Of a stretch of DNA of 64,000 bases, positions 38,520-46,320 are shown one piece after another. Position numbers and translations under genes: made by a program. The notes under the pieces are model-generated. The model searched no databases and had not been told where the DNA came from. It worked only from the letters and a program-made list of their open reading frames with translations. This DNA is from Bifidobacterium moraviense (lineage in GTDB: Bacteria > Actinomycetota > Actinomycetes > Actinomycetales > Bifidobacteriaceae): the NCBI RefSeq assembly GCF_012932365.1, contig NZ_JAAIIH010000004.1, positions 62,001 through 126,000 on the forward strand, written 5' to 3'. Each line of letters opens with the position of its first letter. Position 1 is the stretch's first letter.

Positions 38520-39173
38520 TCAGCCGAGCGGCACGGGACGGTGCACCGCCCCCAGCGGTTCGGGGACCACGGCGGCGTTGAACGCCTCGGTGACGCGCGC
38601 CTCGAAGCGCGCCGCCTCGTCCGCGGGGATCACGGCCGTCAGGCTCACCTTCTCCGTGTACGACTCATCCGTGCACTCCCCGCGCGCGGAAGCGACGAGC
38701 TGCTGCAGCGTGCCGAGCTGCGGATAGGCCACGGTCAGCGCGAAGCGGCGGCAGGTCTCCATGCGCGCCAGCCGCCCCGCCTTCACCGCCAGCGACGCAG
38801 CCGACGAGTAGGCGCGCACCAGACCGCCGGAACCGAGCAGGATGCCGCCGAAGTAGCGCGTCACCGCGATCACGGTGTCCGTAAGTCCGCTCTGACGCAG
38901 CACGTCGAGGATCGGCTTGCCGGCGGTGCCGCTCGGCTCGCCGTCGTCGCTCATGCGTTCGCTCAGCCGTCCGTCGGCGCCGCCGCACACCGCCGCGTAC
39001 GCCACGTGGCGCGCCTTGGGATGCAGCTCGCGGACGGACGCCACGAACGCCAGCGCCTCGTCGAGCGAGTCGACGTGGCAGGCGTCGCCGATGAACTCGG
39101 ACTTCTTCTCCACCAGCGCGTCGTGCGCCGGGGCGTCCGCCGTGTTGAGCAGGGTGAGGGTGTCGCCGGCCAT
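38520..39173 (-). CDS. YigZ/IMPACT-family protein
   Basis: A 217-residue protein of the UPF0029/IMPACT family. EKKSEFIGDACHVDSLDEAL opens it and SDDGEPSGTAGKPILDVL with VTRYFGGILLGSGGLVRAY are its signatures. The C-terminal domain of about 70 residues resembles an EF-G domain-like fold. Its function in bacteria is unclear, with links to translation control. The start lies eleven bases before the end of the upstream 2-hydroxyacid dehydrogenase gene, so they may be co-transcribed. Confidence 0.88.
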   Translation of the reverse strand: MAGDTLTLLNTADAPAHDALVEKKSEFIGDACHVDSLDEALAFVASVRELHPKARHVAYAAVCGGADGRLSERMSDDGEPSGTAGKPILDVLRQSGLTDTVIAVTRYFGGILLGSGGLVRAYSSAASLAVKAGRLARMETCRRFALTVAYPQLGTLQQLVASARGECTDESYTEKVSLTAVIPADEAARFEARVTEAFNAAVVPEPLGAVHRPVPLG

Positions 39174-39183
39174 GCGCACCGCC

Positions 39184-40182
39184 TCAGCGCACCACGTGCG
39201 CCGGGGTTCCGGCGAACCAGGCGCGGATCGTCTCCACGTTCTGCCGCGCCACGTTGTCCAGCGCGCGCGTGGTCTTCCACGCGGTGTGCGGCGTGGCAAG
39301 CAGATGGTCGAGCCTCAGGATCGGGTCGTCCGGGGCGAGCGGCTCGTGGTCGTACACGTCCACGCCCGCCTCGATGTCGCCGCGCGCCACACGTGCCTCC
39401 AGCGCGCCCGGGGCGACGAGCTCGGCGCGCGCCGTGTTCAGCAGGATGCTCCCCGGACGCAGCAGGTCCAGCAGCCGCGCGTCGATCATGCCGCGCGTGG
39501 CCTCGTTGAGCGCCAGATGCAGGCTCACCACGTCGCTCGTGGCGAACAGGTCGTCGAGCGTGGGCACGGCCTCGGCGCCGTAGTCGGCCAGCGGCGCGGA
39601 TTCGGGGTGGCGGCACCACACGCGGATGCGCATGCCCAGTCCCCGCGCGATGCGCGCCACGGCCCGCGCCACGCCGCCGAAGCCCGCCAGACCGAGCGTC
39701 AGACCGTTGAGCTCGAGCATGCCGCTGGAGCAGAACCATTCGCCGCGGTGCAGCGCCTCGTCCTGCGCGCCCACGCGGCGCGCGATCTCGAAGAGCATGG
39801 CGATCGTGTGCTCGGCCACCGAGGCGTCGCCGTAGCGCACGGCGTTGCACAGCGTGACGCCCAGCTCCCCCGCCAGCGGCACGTTGACGAAGCTCGCGAC
39901 GCCGGTGCCGCAGAACACCAGGCATCGCACGCCGCCGGCCGCCATGGCGCGCAGCACGTCGTCGCCGAAGTGGTATCCGGCGCCGATCACCAGTTCGGCG
40001 CCCTCCACGCGGCGCAGGAACTCGGCGCCGTCGGTGATCGAGTCGTCGGCCATGCGCACGCGGCACACGTCGTGCAGTTCGGGCAGATGCGCGCGGTACG
40101 GCGCGACGAGCGCGGGCACGCAGCTGCCCAGCACCATGAGCGGCAGGTCCGCGCGGTCGGCGGGCAGTTCGGTCATTGTCAT
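39184..40182 (-). CDS. D-isomer-specific 2-hydroxyacid dehydrogenase
   Basis: A 332-residue NAD-dependent enzyme. The nucleotide site reads LAGFGGVARAVARIA, and the catalytic trio is Arg in LLNTARAELV, Glu in DVYDHEPLAPDD and His in ATPHTAWKTT. It is shorter than PGDH-type enzymes and lacks an ACT domain. The substrate (lactate-, phosphoglycerate- or other type) cannot be told. The start MTMTEL was chosen for AAGGGGG upstream. Likely transcribed with the YigZ-like gene. Confidence 0.87.
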   Translation of the reverse strand: MTMTELPADRADLPLMVLGSCVPALVAPYRAHLPELHDVCRVRMADDSITDGAEFLRRVEGAELVIGAGYHFGDDVLRAMAAGGVRCLVFCGTGVASFVNVPLAGELGVTLCNAVRYGDASVAEHTIAMLFEIARRVGAQDEALHRGEWFCSSGMLELNGLTLGLAGFGGVARAVARIARGLGMRIRVWCRHPESAPLADYGAEAVPTLDDLFATSDVVSLHLALNEATRGMIDARLLDLLRPGSILLNTARAELVAPGALEARVARGDIEAGVDVYDHEPLAPDDPILRLDHLLATPHTAWKTTRALDNVARQNVETIRAWFAGTPAHVVR

Positions 40183-40237
40183 GTGTTCCCCCTTGGTTGG
40201 CACTTGTTCACGACGGTTCGCGGCGGTCGCGCACACG

Positions 40238-41764
40238 TCACTTGGACGACGACGCGGCCGCTTCCTCGGTGATCTTCCATTCGCGCACCACGTTCGGATC
40301 CGGATTGTTGCGGTACAGCACGTCGTGGATGCGCTGACGCACCTGCGCGTCCTGGTCGTCGCCCCAGCAGGCGCCGTCCGGACGGTCCTCCGCCAGCGGG
40401 CACCAGCGGTACTGGCCCTGGCGCACGCTCGCCGTGGGCAGCCAGTCGATGCGGTTGAGTCGCCAGCTCGACGCCTGACCCTTCTTCCCGGCGAACTGCA
40501 CGCGGATGGTGACGCCCTGGTTGTTGGACTCGTGGCCGGGGATGGACGACGTGACGGTGACGGCGTTGCCCAGACCGTAGACGATCCACGTGCCGTTGTA
40601 GTACTCGATCGGCTGCGCGGAATGGCTGCCGGTGCCGTAGATGAAGTCGAACGCGCCGGTGTCGGCGAGCGCGTGCATCTCGGAGACCTGCCACGAATCG
40701 GCGTAGTCGATGTATTCGGTCACGGAGTGCGTGGTGGCCACCACGATGTCCGCGCCCTGCTCGCGCGCCGCCTTGGCCTTGGCCACCGCGCGGTCGATGT
40801 CCGACTGATGGTGCGAATCGCCGGTGCCGCGCAGCTGGTCCACCATCCAGTCCGGGTCCGCCTTGTAGCCGTTGAGCGCGCTGGTGCCGGCCACCACGGC
40901 CACCTTGCCGCCGCCGGTGGGCGAGTCGAGCACCATGGGCTGCGTGGAGGCGGCCTCGGTGGTGTAGGCGCCGGTGTGGCGGATGCCGGCCGCGTCCAGC
41001 ATGCCGGTGAGGCGCGCGATGCCCTCCGCGCCGCGGTCCCACGAATGGTTGGTGGCGGTGGTGCAGGCGGTGTAGCCCACGTGCTGGGCGGCGTCCACCA
41101 CCTCGGGCGGGATGTTGAACACCGGGTAGTCGGCGTACGGGCCGCCGCGCGGGGCCACCGGGGTCTCGAAGTTGCACACGGACAGGTCCGTGGCGGCCAT
41201 GTAGCGCTTCATCGGCTCGAACAGCGGGTCGAAGTCGAACGCGGTGCCGTCCGTGGCGGAGGTGTCCGGGCCGGCGAAGTTCTGCCACAGGCGCTGATGG
41301 AACAGCAGGTCGCCGTTGAACAGCACGGAGACGCAGTCGGTGTCCGGGCAGTCGGGCGCGTTGCCGGGGTGGGTCTGCACCGGGTCGGGGACGGACTGGG
41401 TGCGGCTGATCTCGCCCGTCGATCCCGCGGGAGACGTGGCCGCGTTCGCGCCCGCGCCTGCGTTCGCGCCCGCGCCCTGCGACGACGCGGATCCCAGTCC
41501 CCCGCGCGTCCATGCCACGGTGACCACGATCACGAGCGCCACGGCCACCGCGGCCGCCAGCGCCGCGATCGTCCGGCGTGCGCCCTTCGTCCTGCGCGTT
41601 CCGGGTGCCCTGTGCGTCCCGGGAGCCCTGTGCTCGCCGCCCTGCGGGGGGCGACCGTCGGCCCGCGACATCTGTGATGCTTGTGATGCCTGTGGGGTCT
41701 GTGGGGTCTGTGATGCCTGTGACGCCCGTGGGGCTCGTGCGCCGTGCTCGCCCGCCGTGTCCAT
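40238..41764 (-). CDS. CapA-family metallophosphatase-like protein, membrane anchored
   Basis: A 508-residue protein with the PGA_cap fold. A cytoplasmic Gln/Ser/Ala tail with SQTPQTPQASQASQ repeats leads to one membrane helix (about 60-85, AAVAVALVIVVTVAW), then an extracellular domain. NGDLLFHQ, NFETPVAP, CTTATNHSWDRG and YGTGSHSAQPIEYYNGTWI match the metal-binding motifs of CapA proteins. Some relatives act in poly-gamma-glutamate capsule synthesis, but many stand-alone copies have unknown roles. The start was set by GAGAGGAAGG upstream. The gene is followed by the 2-hydroxyacid dehydrogenase gene. Confidence 0.85.
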   Translation of the reverse strand: MDTAGEHGARAPRASQASQTPQTPQASQASQMSRADGRPPQGGEHRAPGTHRAPGTRRTKGARRTIAALAAAVAVALVIVVTVAWTRGGLGSASSQGAGANAGAGANAATSPAGSTGEISRTQSVPDPVQTHPGNAPDCPDTDCVSVLFNGDLLFHQRLWQNFAGPDTSATDGTAFDFDPLFEPMKRYMAATDLSVCNFETPVAPRGGPYADYPVFNIPPEVVDAAQHVGYTACTTATNHSWDRGAEGIARLTGMLDAAGIRHTGAYTTEAASTQPMVLDSPTGGGKVAVVAGTSALNGYKADPDWMVDQLRGTGDSHHQSDIDRAVAKAKAAREQGADIVVATTHSVTEYIDYADSWQVSEMHALADTGAFDFIYGTGSHSAQPIEYYNGTWIVYGLGNAVTVTSSIPGHESNNQGVTIRVQFAGKKGQASSWRLNRIDWLPTASVRQGQYRWCPLAEDRPDGACWGDDQDAQVRQRIHDVLYRNNPDPNVVREWKITEEAAASSSK

Positions 41765-42205
41765 TGCGTCCCGCCTTCCTCTCTTCTTCCGCTCGGTGTG
41801 CCGTTCCGTTCTCCGTCGTTCTTGTCCCACGCCGTTCTGCGGCGCATGCGCGACGCGTCTCTCCAGCGCGCCGTGTCCACGGATGCACGACCCCGAGCAT
41901 ATGACCATGGGCCGATAGCATGACGGGCGTCGGGGTGGTCGGAATCCGTCCCTGTCGCGGCTGCGGCAACGACGACAGCGACGACGGCTGCGGCTGCGGC
42001 GGCAACGACGACCGCAGCAGCAGCGGCAGCAACGACGATGACGCGATCGTGCGGCATCCGCGTGACGCGGCCGACGATCGGCGGAATCCCGCCGGTGTGA
42101 GCGCTCTCTTTGCCAAACCGTCGAACGGTTCCGTACAATCGCGTAGGACGGTCGGACAACGGCGTACCCTCCGTCCCCTTCCTTAGCGAAGCCCCGAATG
42201 CCGTC

Positions 42206-42298
42206 TCTCGGAATCCCGCACAACCACGTCTCGGAATCCCACACGCCGTGCCGCGGAATCCCGCACCACCACGTCTCGGAATCCCGCACGACCACGTC
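42206..42298. repeat. Four tandem copies of a 22-23-base unit
   Basis: TCGGAATCCC (one copy GCGGAATCCC) recurs at 42208, 42231, 42253 and 42276 with similar sequence CACNNCCACG between. No spacers vary as in CRISPR. Part of the non-coding stretch 41765-42850. Confidence 0.72.
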
Positions 42299-42379
42299 AG
42301 CGGACGCTACCTGCAGCAGGCAGGACGTCGACCTTCCCATTCGATCGCGCTCTCGTCCGAATGCACATCCGTCGCCTGA

Positions 42380-42494
42380 ACCGGATGTGATTCCGGGCGG
42401 TTCCGATACCAGAAACGTCCGAAACCACAACCATTCGCGGAACCGGGTGTGATTCCGGACGGTTCCGATACCGAAAACGTCCGGAATCACATCC
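42380..42494. repeat. Two direct copies of a palindromic unit of about 55-60 bases
   Basis: GGTGTGATTCCGG and GGATGTGATTCCGG head the copies. The second copy contains a perfect 14-base stem (42448-42461 with 42478-42491) with a 16-base loop. Similar to dispersed REP-like palindromes. Confidence 0.72.
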
Positions 42495-42518
42495 ATCCGG
42501 CCCGGGCCCCGGCATCGT

Positions 42519-42855
42519 CCGCAACGTTGCGGCGATCGGCCATCGTGGACGGCATCGGCGATGTCCAACATGGTCGCCCAGCGCAACGTCACGATCCCCG
42601 GACGCACACTTCTGGCCCATACCCCCGGAACGCGCCTCGAAACGGCCTCTGCCGGACATGTCCCGGCAAACGAAGGGCCGGGTTTCCGAAGCAACCCCGG
42701 AATCGCAACGACGCGCCAGAAAACCCGCCCCTTCGTTTGCCGTCCGATCCCGCAACGTTGCGACGATCGGCCATCGTGGCGGACGAAACCGGCGTCCAAG
42801 ATGGTTCATCATCACAGCGTTGCGATCCTCGGACTTTGGCCTATAACCCCAAATT
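42519..42855. repeat. Direct repeat of about 105 bases with an inner inverted repeat
   Basis: Copies at about 42519-42625 and 42748-42855 both contain CGCAACGTTGCG, GATCGGCCATCGTGG and a late TTGGCC/CTGGCCCATA-ACCCC part. Between them, 42665-42685 and 42721-42741 form a 21-base inverted repeat with one mismatch. No coding function is seen. Confidence 0.65.
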
Positions 42856-42877
42856 CCGCCGTTTTGGGCATGAAAAA
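42851..42877. repeat. 27-base direct repeat, left copy (att-like)
   Basis: AAATTCCGCCGTTTT-G-GGCATGAAAAA matches 44887-44913 at 26 of 27 positions. The right copy lies next to the tRNA-Ser terminator. Confidence 0.6.
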
Positions 42878-43269
42878 GGATTCAGGAGAGGGTTCCGTCT
42901 CAGTACGCCCTTACCCCTTGGAAACATTGGGGTTATGACTTGCCGCTGATAGCTGTTTCCACCTTGTTTACCACCTAACATGCCGAAAACTGCGAGCCGT
43001 CACGCGTCCCCACGCGCATGCGCCTTCGCGATGCGTCAAGGTCGTGGCACTCGCCGACGCTTCGTGTTCAGGTTGCAGGCGCGACGGCCCGAGAGTCGCC
43101 GCGCCCTTAATGAACGTCACACCAATAGTCGCAGCAGCTGATAGAGCTGCCACAGGCTCCGCACGTTGAAGCGCGTGCCATCGACCGTGGCGAACGCCTC
43201 GCCGTCGCCCACATGGACGACGACCGTACACCTGTTCACGGAGAGACTACCGTGTACCGTGATATGATT

Positions 43270-43372
43270 GCATCTTGCAACCTTGTTGATTAAGGGCGCA
43301 AGCCGGTAATCAACGAGCAGGCTCGGTGTTGGTAGCGCCGGGCCTTTTCTTGTACCGGCTTACGCCGGTAAC
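43270..43372 (+). ncRNA. Candidate small structured RNA A
   Basis: Possible -10 TATGAT at 43263-43268. Then an 8-base stem (43285-43292 with 43307-43314), a 10-base stem followed by TTTT that looks like an intrinsic terminator (43319-43328 with 43336-43345), and a further 7-base hairpin at 43353-43370. No open frame fits. Confidence 0.45.
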
Positions 43373-44163
43373 GGCCCGTCATATCAACGGGGACGCCGCA
43401 TGATACGGCATCGCATAGCAGCCTATCAGCATTTGCGTCGGGACGTGACGACGACGAAAAGGTGCAAACATTACCGATGTCTCCGGCAAAACCGCCGTGG
43501 AACGCAATTGACGTATGTCGCCCCCGCCCGAAACCGGACGCGAGGCACTCGCAGACGGCGCCGACATGTATCGGGCAAGACGACAGCGGATCGCGTCGAG
43601 ATGCTCCGCCTTCGCGAACAAGGACATTGTCCCCATGACGCGGCGTTCCGGTTGTGTGCATGATGCGCATAACCGTCGAAGCCGGTGTGGAGAACTCGCA
43701 GTCGTTCGCATCACACGAACAACCGGCTGCATCGTTCAGGAGATGCAACGGCGGCCCGCGCCCGAACGCCCCGGCAAACCGACGGCAAGCAGCATGCCAC
43801 GTCGGCAAACACCCCTAGGGGGAGGGTCCCCCTAGGTCTTCGCAGCCCGGCCGCTGGGGGCCTGGTTCTGACGCTGAATGCATCTGGGGACATCCTTTGA
43901 ATTTAGCGTTACATCCCAGTTGTTTCCCAATGGAGAGTAGGAGGTCTAACGATTCACCGCCTCCTCGATGCGCCGCCGGCACGGGCATCCGACATGTGGC
44001 CGTCACTGCCACGACTACGCATCACGGGGCACGCCCTCCCCGGCGCCGTAGACACGCCGCCAAGCATGAGGCTTGACTACGGTAATCGGTAGATGGTGGC
44101 GGCCATCACGACCCAACCACCCATAACCGAACCCACGAATCCCAGACATGGTATAATCCTTTC

Positions 44164-44256
44164 GGTTGTGAGATTGCTGACTCGCGTCGGATTGCGCGAG
44201 TCAGTGCCCCGCAAGGGAAAAGGCCGCGAACACTCACAATGTTCGCGGCCTTTCAC
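44164..44256 (+). ncRNA. Candidate small structured RNA B
   Basis: Extended -10 promoter TGGTATAAT (TATAAT at 44152-44157), a 10-base stem (44177-44186 with 44195-44204), then a perfect 14-base terminator stem (44219-44232 with 44240-44253) ending in TTT. The short length and lack of a start codon with ribosome-binding site point to an RNA gene. Confidence 0.6.
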
Positions 44257-44383
44257 ATACCCCCCACGGGGACAACCGAGGAACGACACCACCGATACGC
44301 CAACGGGCGTCGTCATTCACGCCCCACGCATGACGGCTGTAAGCGGTTATACGTTGACACAAATGGCACCGGCGAAATTCTCC

Positions 44384-44491
44384 GTCTCCGTCGATGTATC
44401 ATCGAAACCACTCCTTGGGTTGGGAGTTACGCGAACTCTTGTTCGCGCCGTACCTCGGGCTCGCAAGCGTTGCACCGCTTGCGAGCCTTTT
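44384..44491 (+). ncRNA. Candidate small structured RNA C
   Basis: TTGACA at 44354-44359 with a weak -10. A 7-base hairpin with 4-base loop (44430-44447) is followed by a perfect 12-base terminator stem (44458-44469 with 44476-44487) and TTTT. Confidence 0.5.
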
Positions 44492-44524
44492 CGGTACGCC
44501 TTCGGATATACCCGGCATGCAGGC

Positions 44525-44710
44525 CTATAGGCCCCAGCCGAGGAACGCGTCGAACTGTCTGCCACGCGCGGCCCTTTCCTGCGGCATGGTCGGGCTCAGC
44601 GAACAGGCCGCGCGCTTCCAACGCTGGGTTCCCTTCGCCGTCAGCCCGTTCTTCCTCATCGGCCGGCCGCAGATCGGGCATTTCTTCGCCTCGCTGGATC
44701 TCGTTCTCAT
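44525..44710 (-). pseudogene. Transposase fragment (IS1249/IS256-like N-terminus)
   Basis: Minus-strand frame with KKCPICGRPMRKNGLTAKGT then QRWK and FDAFLGW, the zinc-ribbon start of IS1249-type transposases. The second cysteine pair is damaged (RWKRAACSL), and no catalytic domain follows. Only about 60 codons remain. It lies inside the repeat-bounded segment. The relationship is recognised from the motif pattern and was not tested by alignment. Confidence 0.6.
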
Positions 44711-44886
44711 GGGTCCAGCCCACCAGAGGAACGTCCCTATTGTCGTGCGAAGGAAGATGACGCCTCGGCGCACCTACTCCCGCAATCCGTACCCCTCAAG
44801 GCACCACCTAACTCGCGCCTCACAACGCCCCTTCACGCACCATCGCGCGACAGGACGGCGAGTGCCGGAACGGCTTGAAACCGTTG

Positions 44887-44913
44887 AAATTCCGCCGTTT
44901 TCGGCATGAAAAA
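44887..44913. repeat. 27-base direct repeat, right copy (att-like)
   Basis: AAATTCCGCCGTTTT-C-GGCATGAAAAA; partner of 42851-42877. It overlaps the T-run of the tRNA-Ser terminator. Confidence 0.6.
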
Positions 44914-44942
44914 AGGGATTCACGGTTTCCCGTAAATCCCTT
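44909..44942 (-). terminator. Intrinsic terminator of tRNA-Ser
   Basis: A 13-base stem with one G-T pair (44913-44925 with 44930-44942), GAAA loop on the minus strand, followed by a T-run. It begins six bases after the tRNA 3' end. Confidence 0.85.
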
Positions 44943-44947
44943 GTGGG

Positions 44948-45036
44948 CGGAGTGAGAGGGATTCGAACCCTCGAACCGCTAATACGCAGTTAACACCTTA
45001 GCAGGGTGCCCCTTTCGGCCACTCAGGCATCACTCC
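44948..45036 (-). tRNA. tRNA-Ser (anticodon GCT)
   Basis: An 89-base class II tRNA. Acceptor GGAGTGA pairs with TCACTCC, the anticodon loop is CTGCTAA (GCT), there is a long variable arm, and the T-loop GGTTCGAATCC is clear. The CCA end is not exactly encoded (G then CCCA follows). A TATAGT -10 lies at about 45067-45072. A frequent integration site for mobile elements, which fits the att-like repeat beside it. Confidence 0.93.
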
Positions 45037-45076
45037 AGTCACGCTGCGAAGCGCAACGAGGATTCACTATACCACA

Positions 45077-46009
45077 CTATGCGGGGTTGGAATCGCCGGA
45101 GAACGTAATTATTACGGCGGCGATCACCAATCCGATGCCAGCGACGTCCCAGATCGTTGGAATCTCGCCGAAAATCAGCGCCACCAGAGACGCCACGGCC
45201 GGGTTGATGGACTGCATCACGGAGAACGCGCCGGACGTGGTGCGCCGCATCACCACCTGATCCACCACGTACGGCAGGAACGAGGCGCACACGGCCACCA
45301 CCAGCAGCACGCCGAGCAGCATCCACGCGCCGCCCGGCCCCGCGGCCCACGTGGCCTCCGCCTTGGGGTGCACGGTGGCGCACACCGCGGGCACGGCGAG
45401 CGCGAGCGACTGGGCACCCCATCCGATGAGCATCGCCACGCTGAGCCAGTCGAGGGGCGTGCCGCCGCTGGCCACCCTGCGCCCCAGCACGATGTACACG
45501 CCCCACATCGAGCCGCCCACGAGGATGGCCACCAGGCCCACCAGGAACGTGCCGCCGCTCGGCTGGGCCAGCGACATGCCGGCGAGCAACACCACGCCGC
45601 ACGCCGCCACCAGGATGCCGAGCCGTTCGCGCCACGACCGTCCGGCGATCACCGCCACGGACAGCGGCCCCACGAACTCGATGGCCGTGGCCACGCCCAC
45701 GTTCATGTTGCTGATGGCCACGTAGTACATGGTGTTCATCAACGCCAGCGAGAGGCCGCAGCCCACCACCACGCCCCAGTCGCGGGCGGAGGCGGGCATG
45801 TGGGCGCGCTTGGACGCGGTCCACGGATGCCGCCACGCCAGCATGAGCAGCGCGCAGAACCCCACGCGGTACCACACGGCGTACAGCGGGTCGAGCTGGG
45901 TGAACGCCTGCTTGGCCACCAGCGTGGCCGCGTACATCACGATCGCCTCCCCGAGCACGATGACGAACACCGGCACGCGGTCGAGGACGCGCAACAACAC
46001 CTTCTTCAT
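45077..46009 (-). CDS. EamA/RhtA-type exporter
   Basis: A 310-residue membrane protein with ten hydrophobic helices in two EamA halves. LGEAIVMYAATLVAKQAF starts the first; VGPLSVAVIAGRSWRERLGI ends the first half and INPAVASLVALIFGEI the second, both family signatures. Relatives export amino acids such as threonine and homoserine. The start MKKVLL has TAGCGT seven bases upstream and no ribosome-binding site, suggesting a leaderless mRNA. Longer in-frame sequence upstream crosses a repeat array and is rejected. Confidence 0.85.
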   Translation of the reverse strand: MKKVLLRVLDRVPVFVIVLGEAIVMYAATLVAKQAFTQLDPLYAVWYRVGFCALLMLAWRHPWTASKRAHMPASARDWGVVVGCGLSLALMNTMYYVAISNMNVGVATAIEFVGPLSVAVIAGRSWRERLGILVAACGVVLLAGMSLAQPSGGTFLVGLVAILVGGSMWGVYIVLGRRVASGGTPLDWLSVAMLIGWGAQSLALAVPAVCATVHPKAEATWAAGPGGAWMLLGVLLVVAVCASFLPYVVDQVVMRRTTSGAFSVMQSINPAVASLVALIFGEIPTIWDVAGIGLVIAAVIITFSGDSNPA

Positions 46010-46113
46010 GAGCGTCACGCTACACGGCGCGGCGGAAGATGAAGCGCTTCCCGGACGCCACGCGAACGCGTCCGAAACGGCGTCCGCATGGCGAGACAAG
46101 CCCACGGGGCAAC

Positions 46114-46173
46114 GACGCACGACGGTGCACGACGACGCACGACGGTGCACGATGACGCGCGGCGGCGTGCGAC
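46114..46173. repeat. Three tandem copies of a 20-base unit
   Basis: GACGCACGACGGTGCACGAC and two near copies at 46114, 46134 and 46154, with a partial fourth at 46174. They lie in the 311-base gap between the divergent EamA and dinB genes, which shows nothing else. Confidence 0.75.
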
Positions 46174-46320
46174 AACGCGCGCGGAAACGCACCGCGGCAC
46201 CTTGCGCGCCGACGTACGCACCGACTCGCGCGCCGCTCCATCCGCGTACTCCGACCGCGCAACCGACCCATGTCTCCATCCGCGCCCCACCCCGCAACCC
46301 CGAGGCGCTACGATGGCCGC

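Larger units (their letters stand above)
42878..44886. other. Non-coding segment between att-like repeats
   Basis: About 2 kb between the two 27-base repeats. It holds three sRNA-like units and a transposase remnant (listed separately), and a 9-base perfect palindromic stem at 43814-43836 (CCTAGGGGG...). Between these (43371-43813, 43837-44128) no convincing gene is seen; open frames there are short, lack ribosome-binding sites and match no family I recognise. It may be a decayed mobile element. Confidence 0.5.

Noticed and set aside
42206..42298. Possible CRISPR array
   Set aside because: The units are contiguous 22-23-base tandem repeats without unique spacers, and no cas genes are in the window.
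43117..43239. Possible 40-residue gene on the minus strand (GTG start)
   Set aside because: No ribosome-binding site, no recognisable family and no sign of conservation to judge by. Could be a remnant.
44347..44565. Minus-strand frame over sRNA unit C
   Set aside because: It crosses the strong terminator hairpin and has no start signal or family match.
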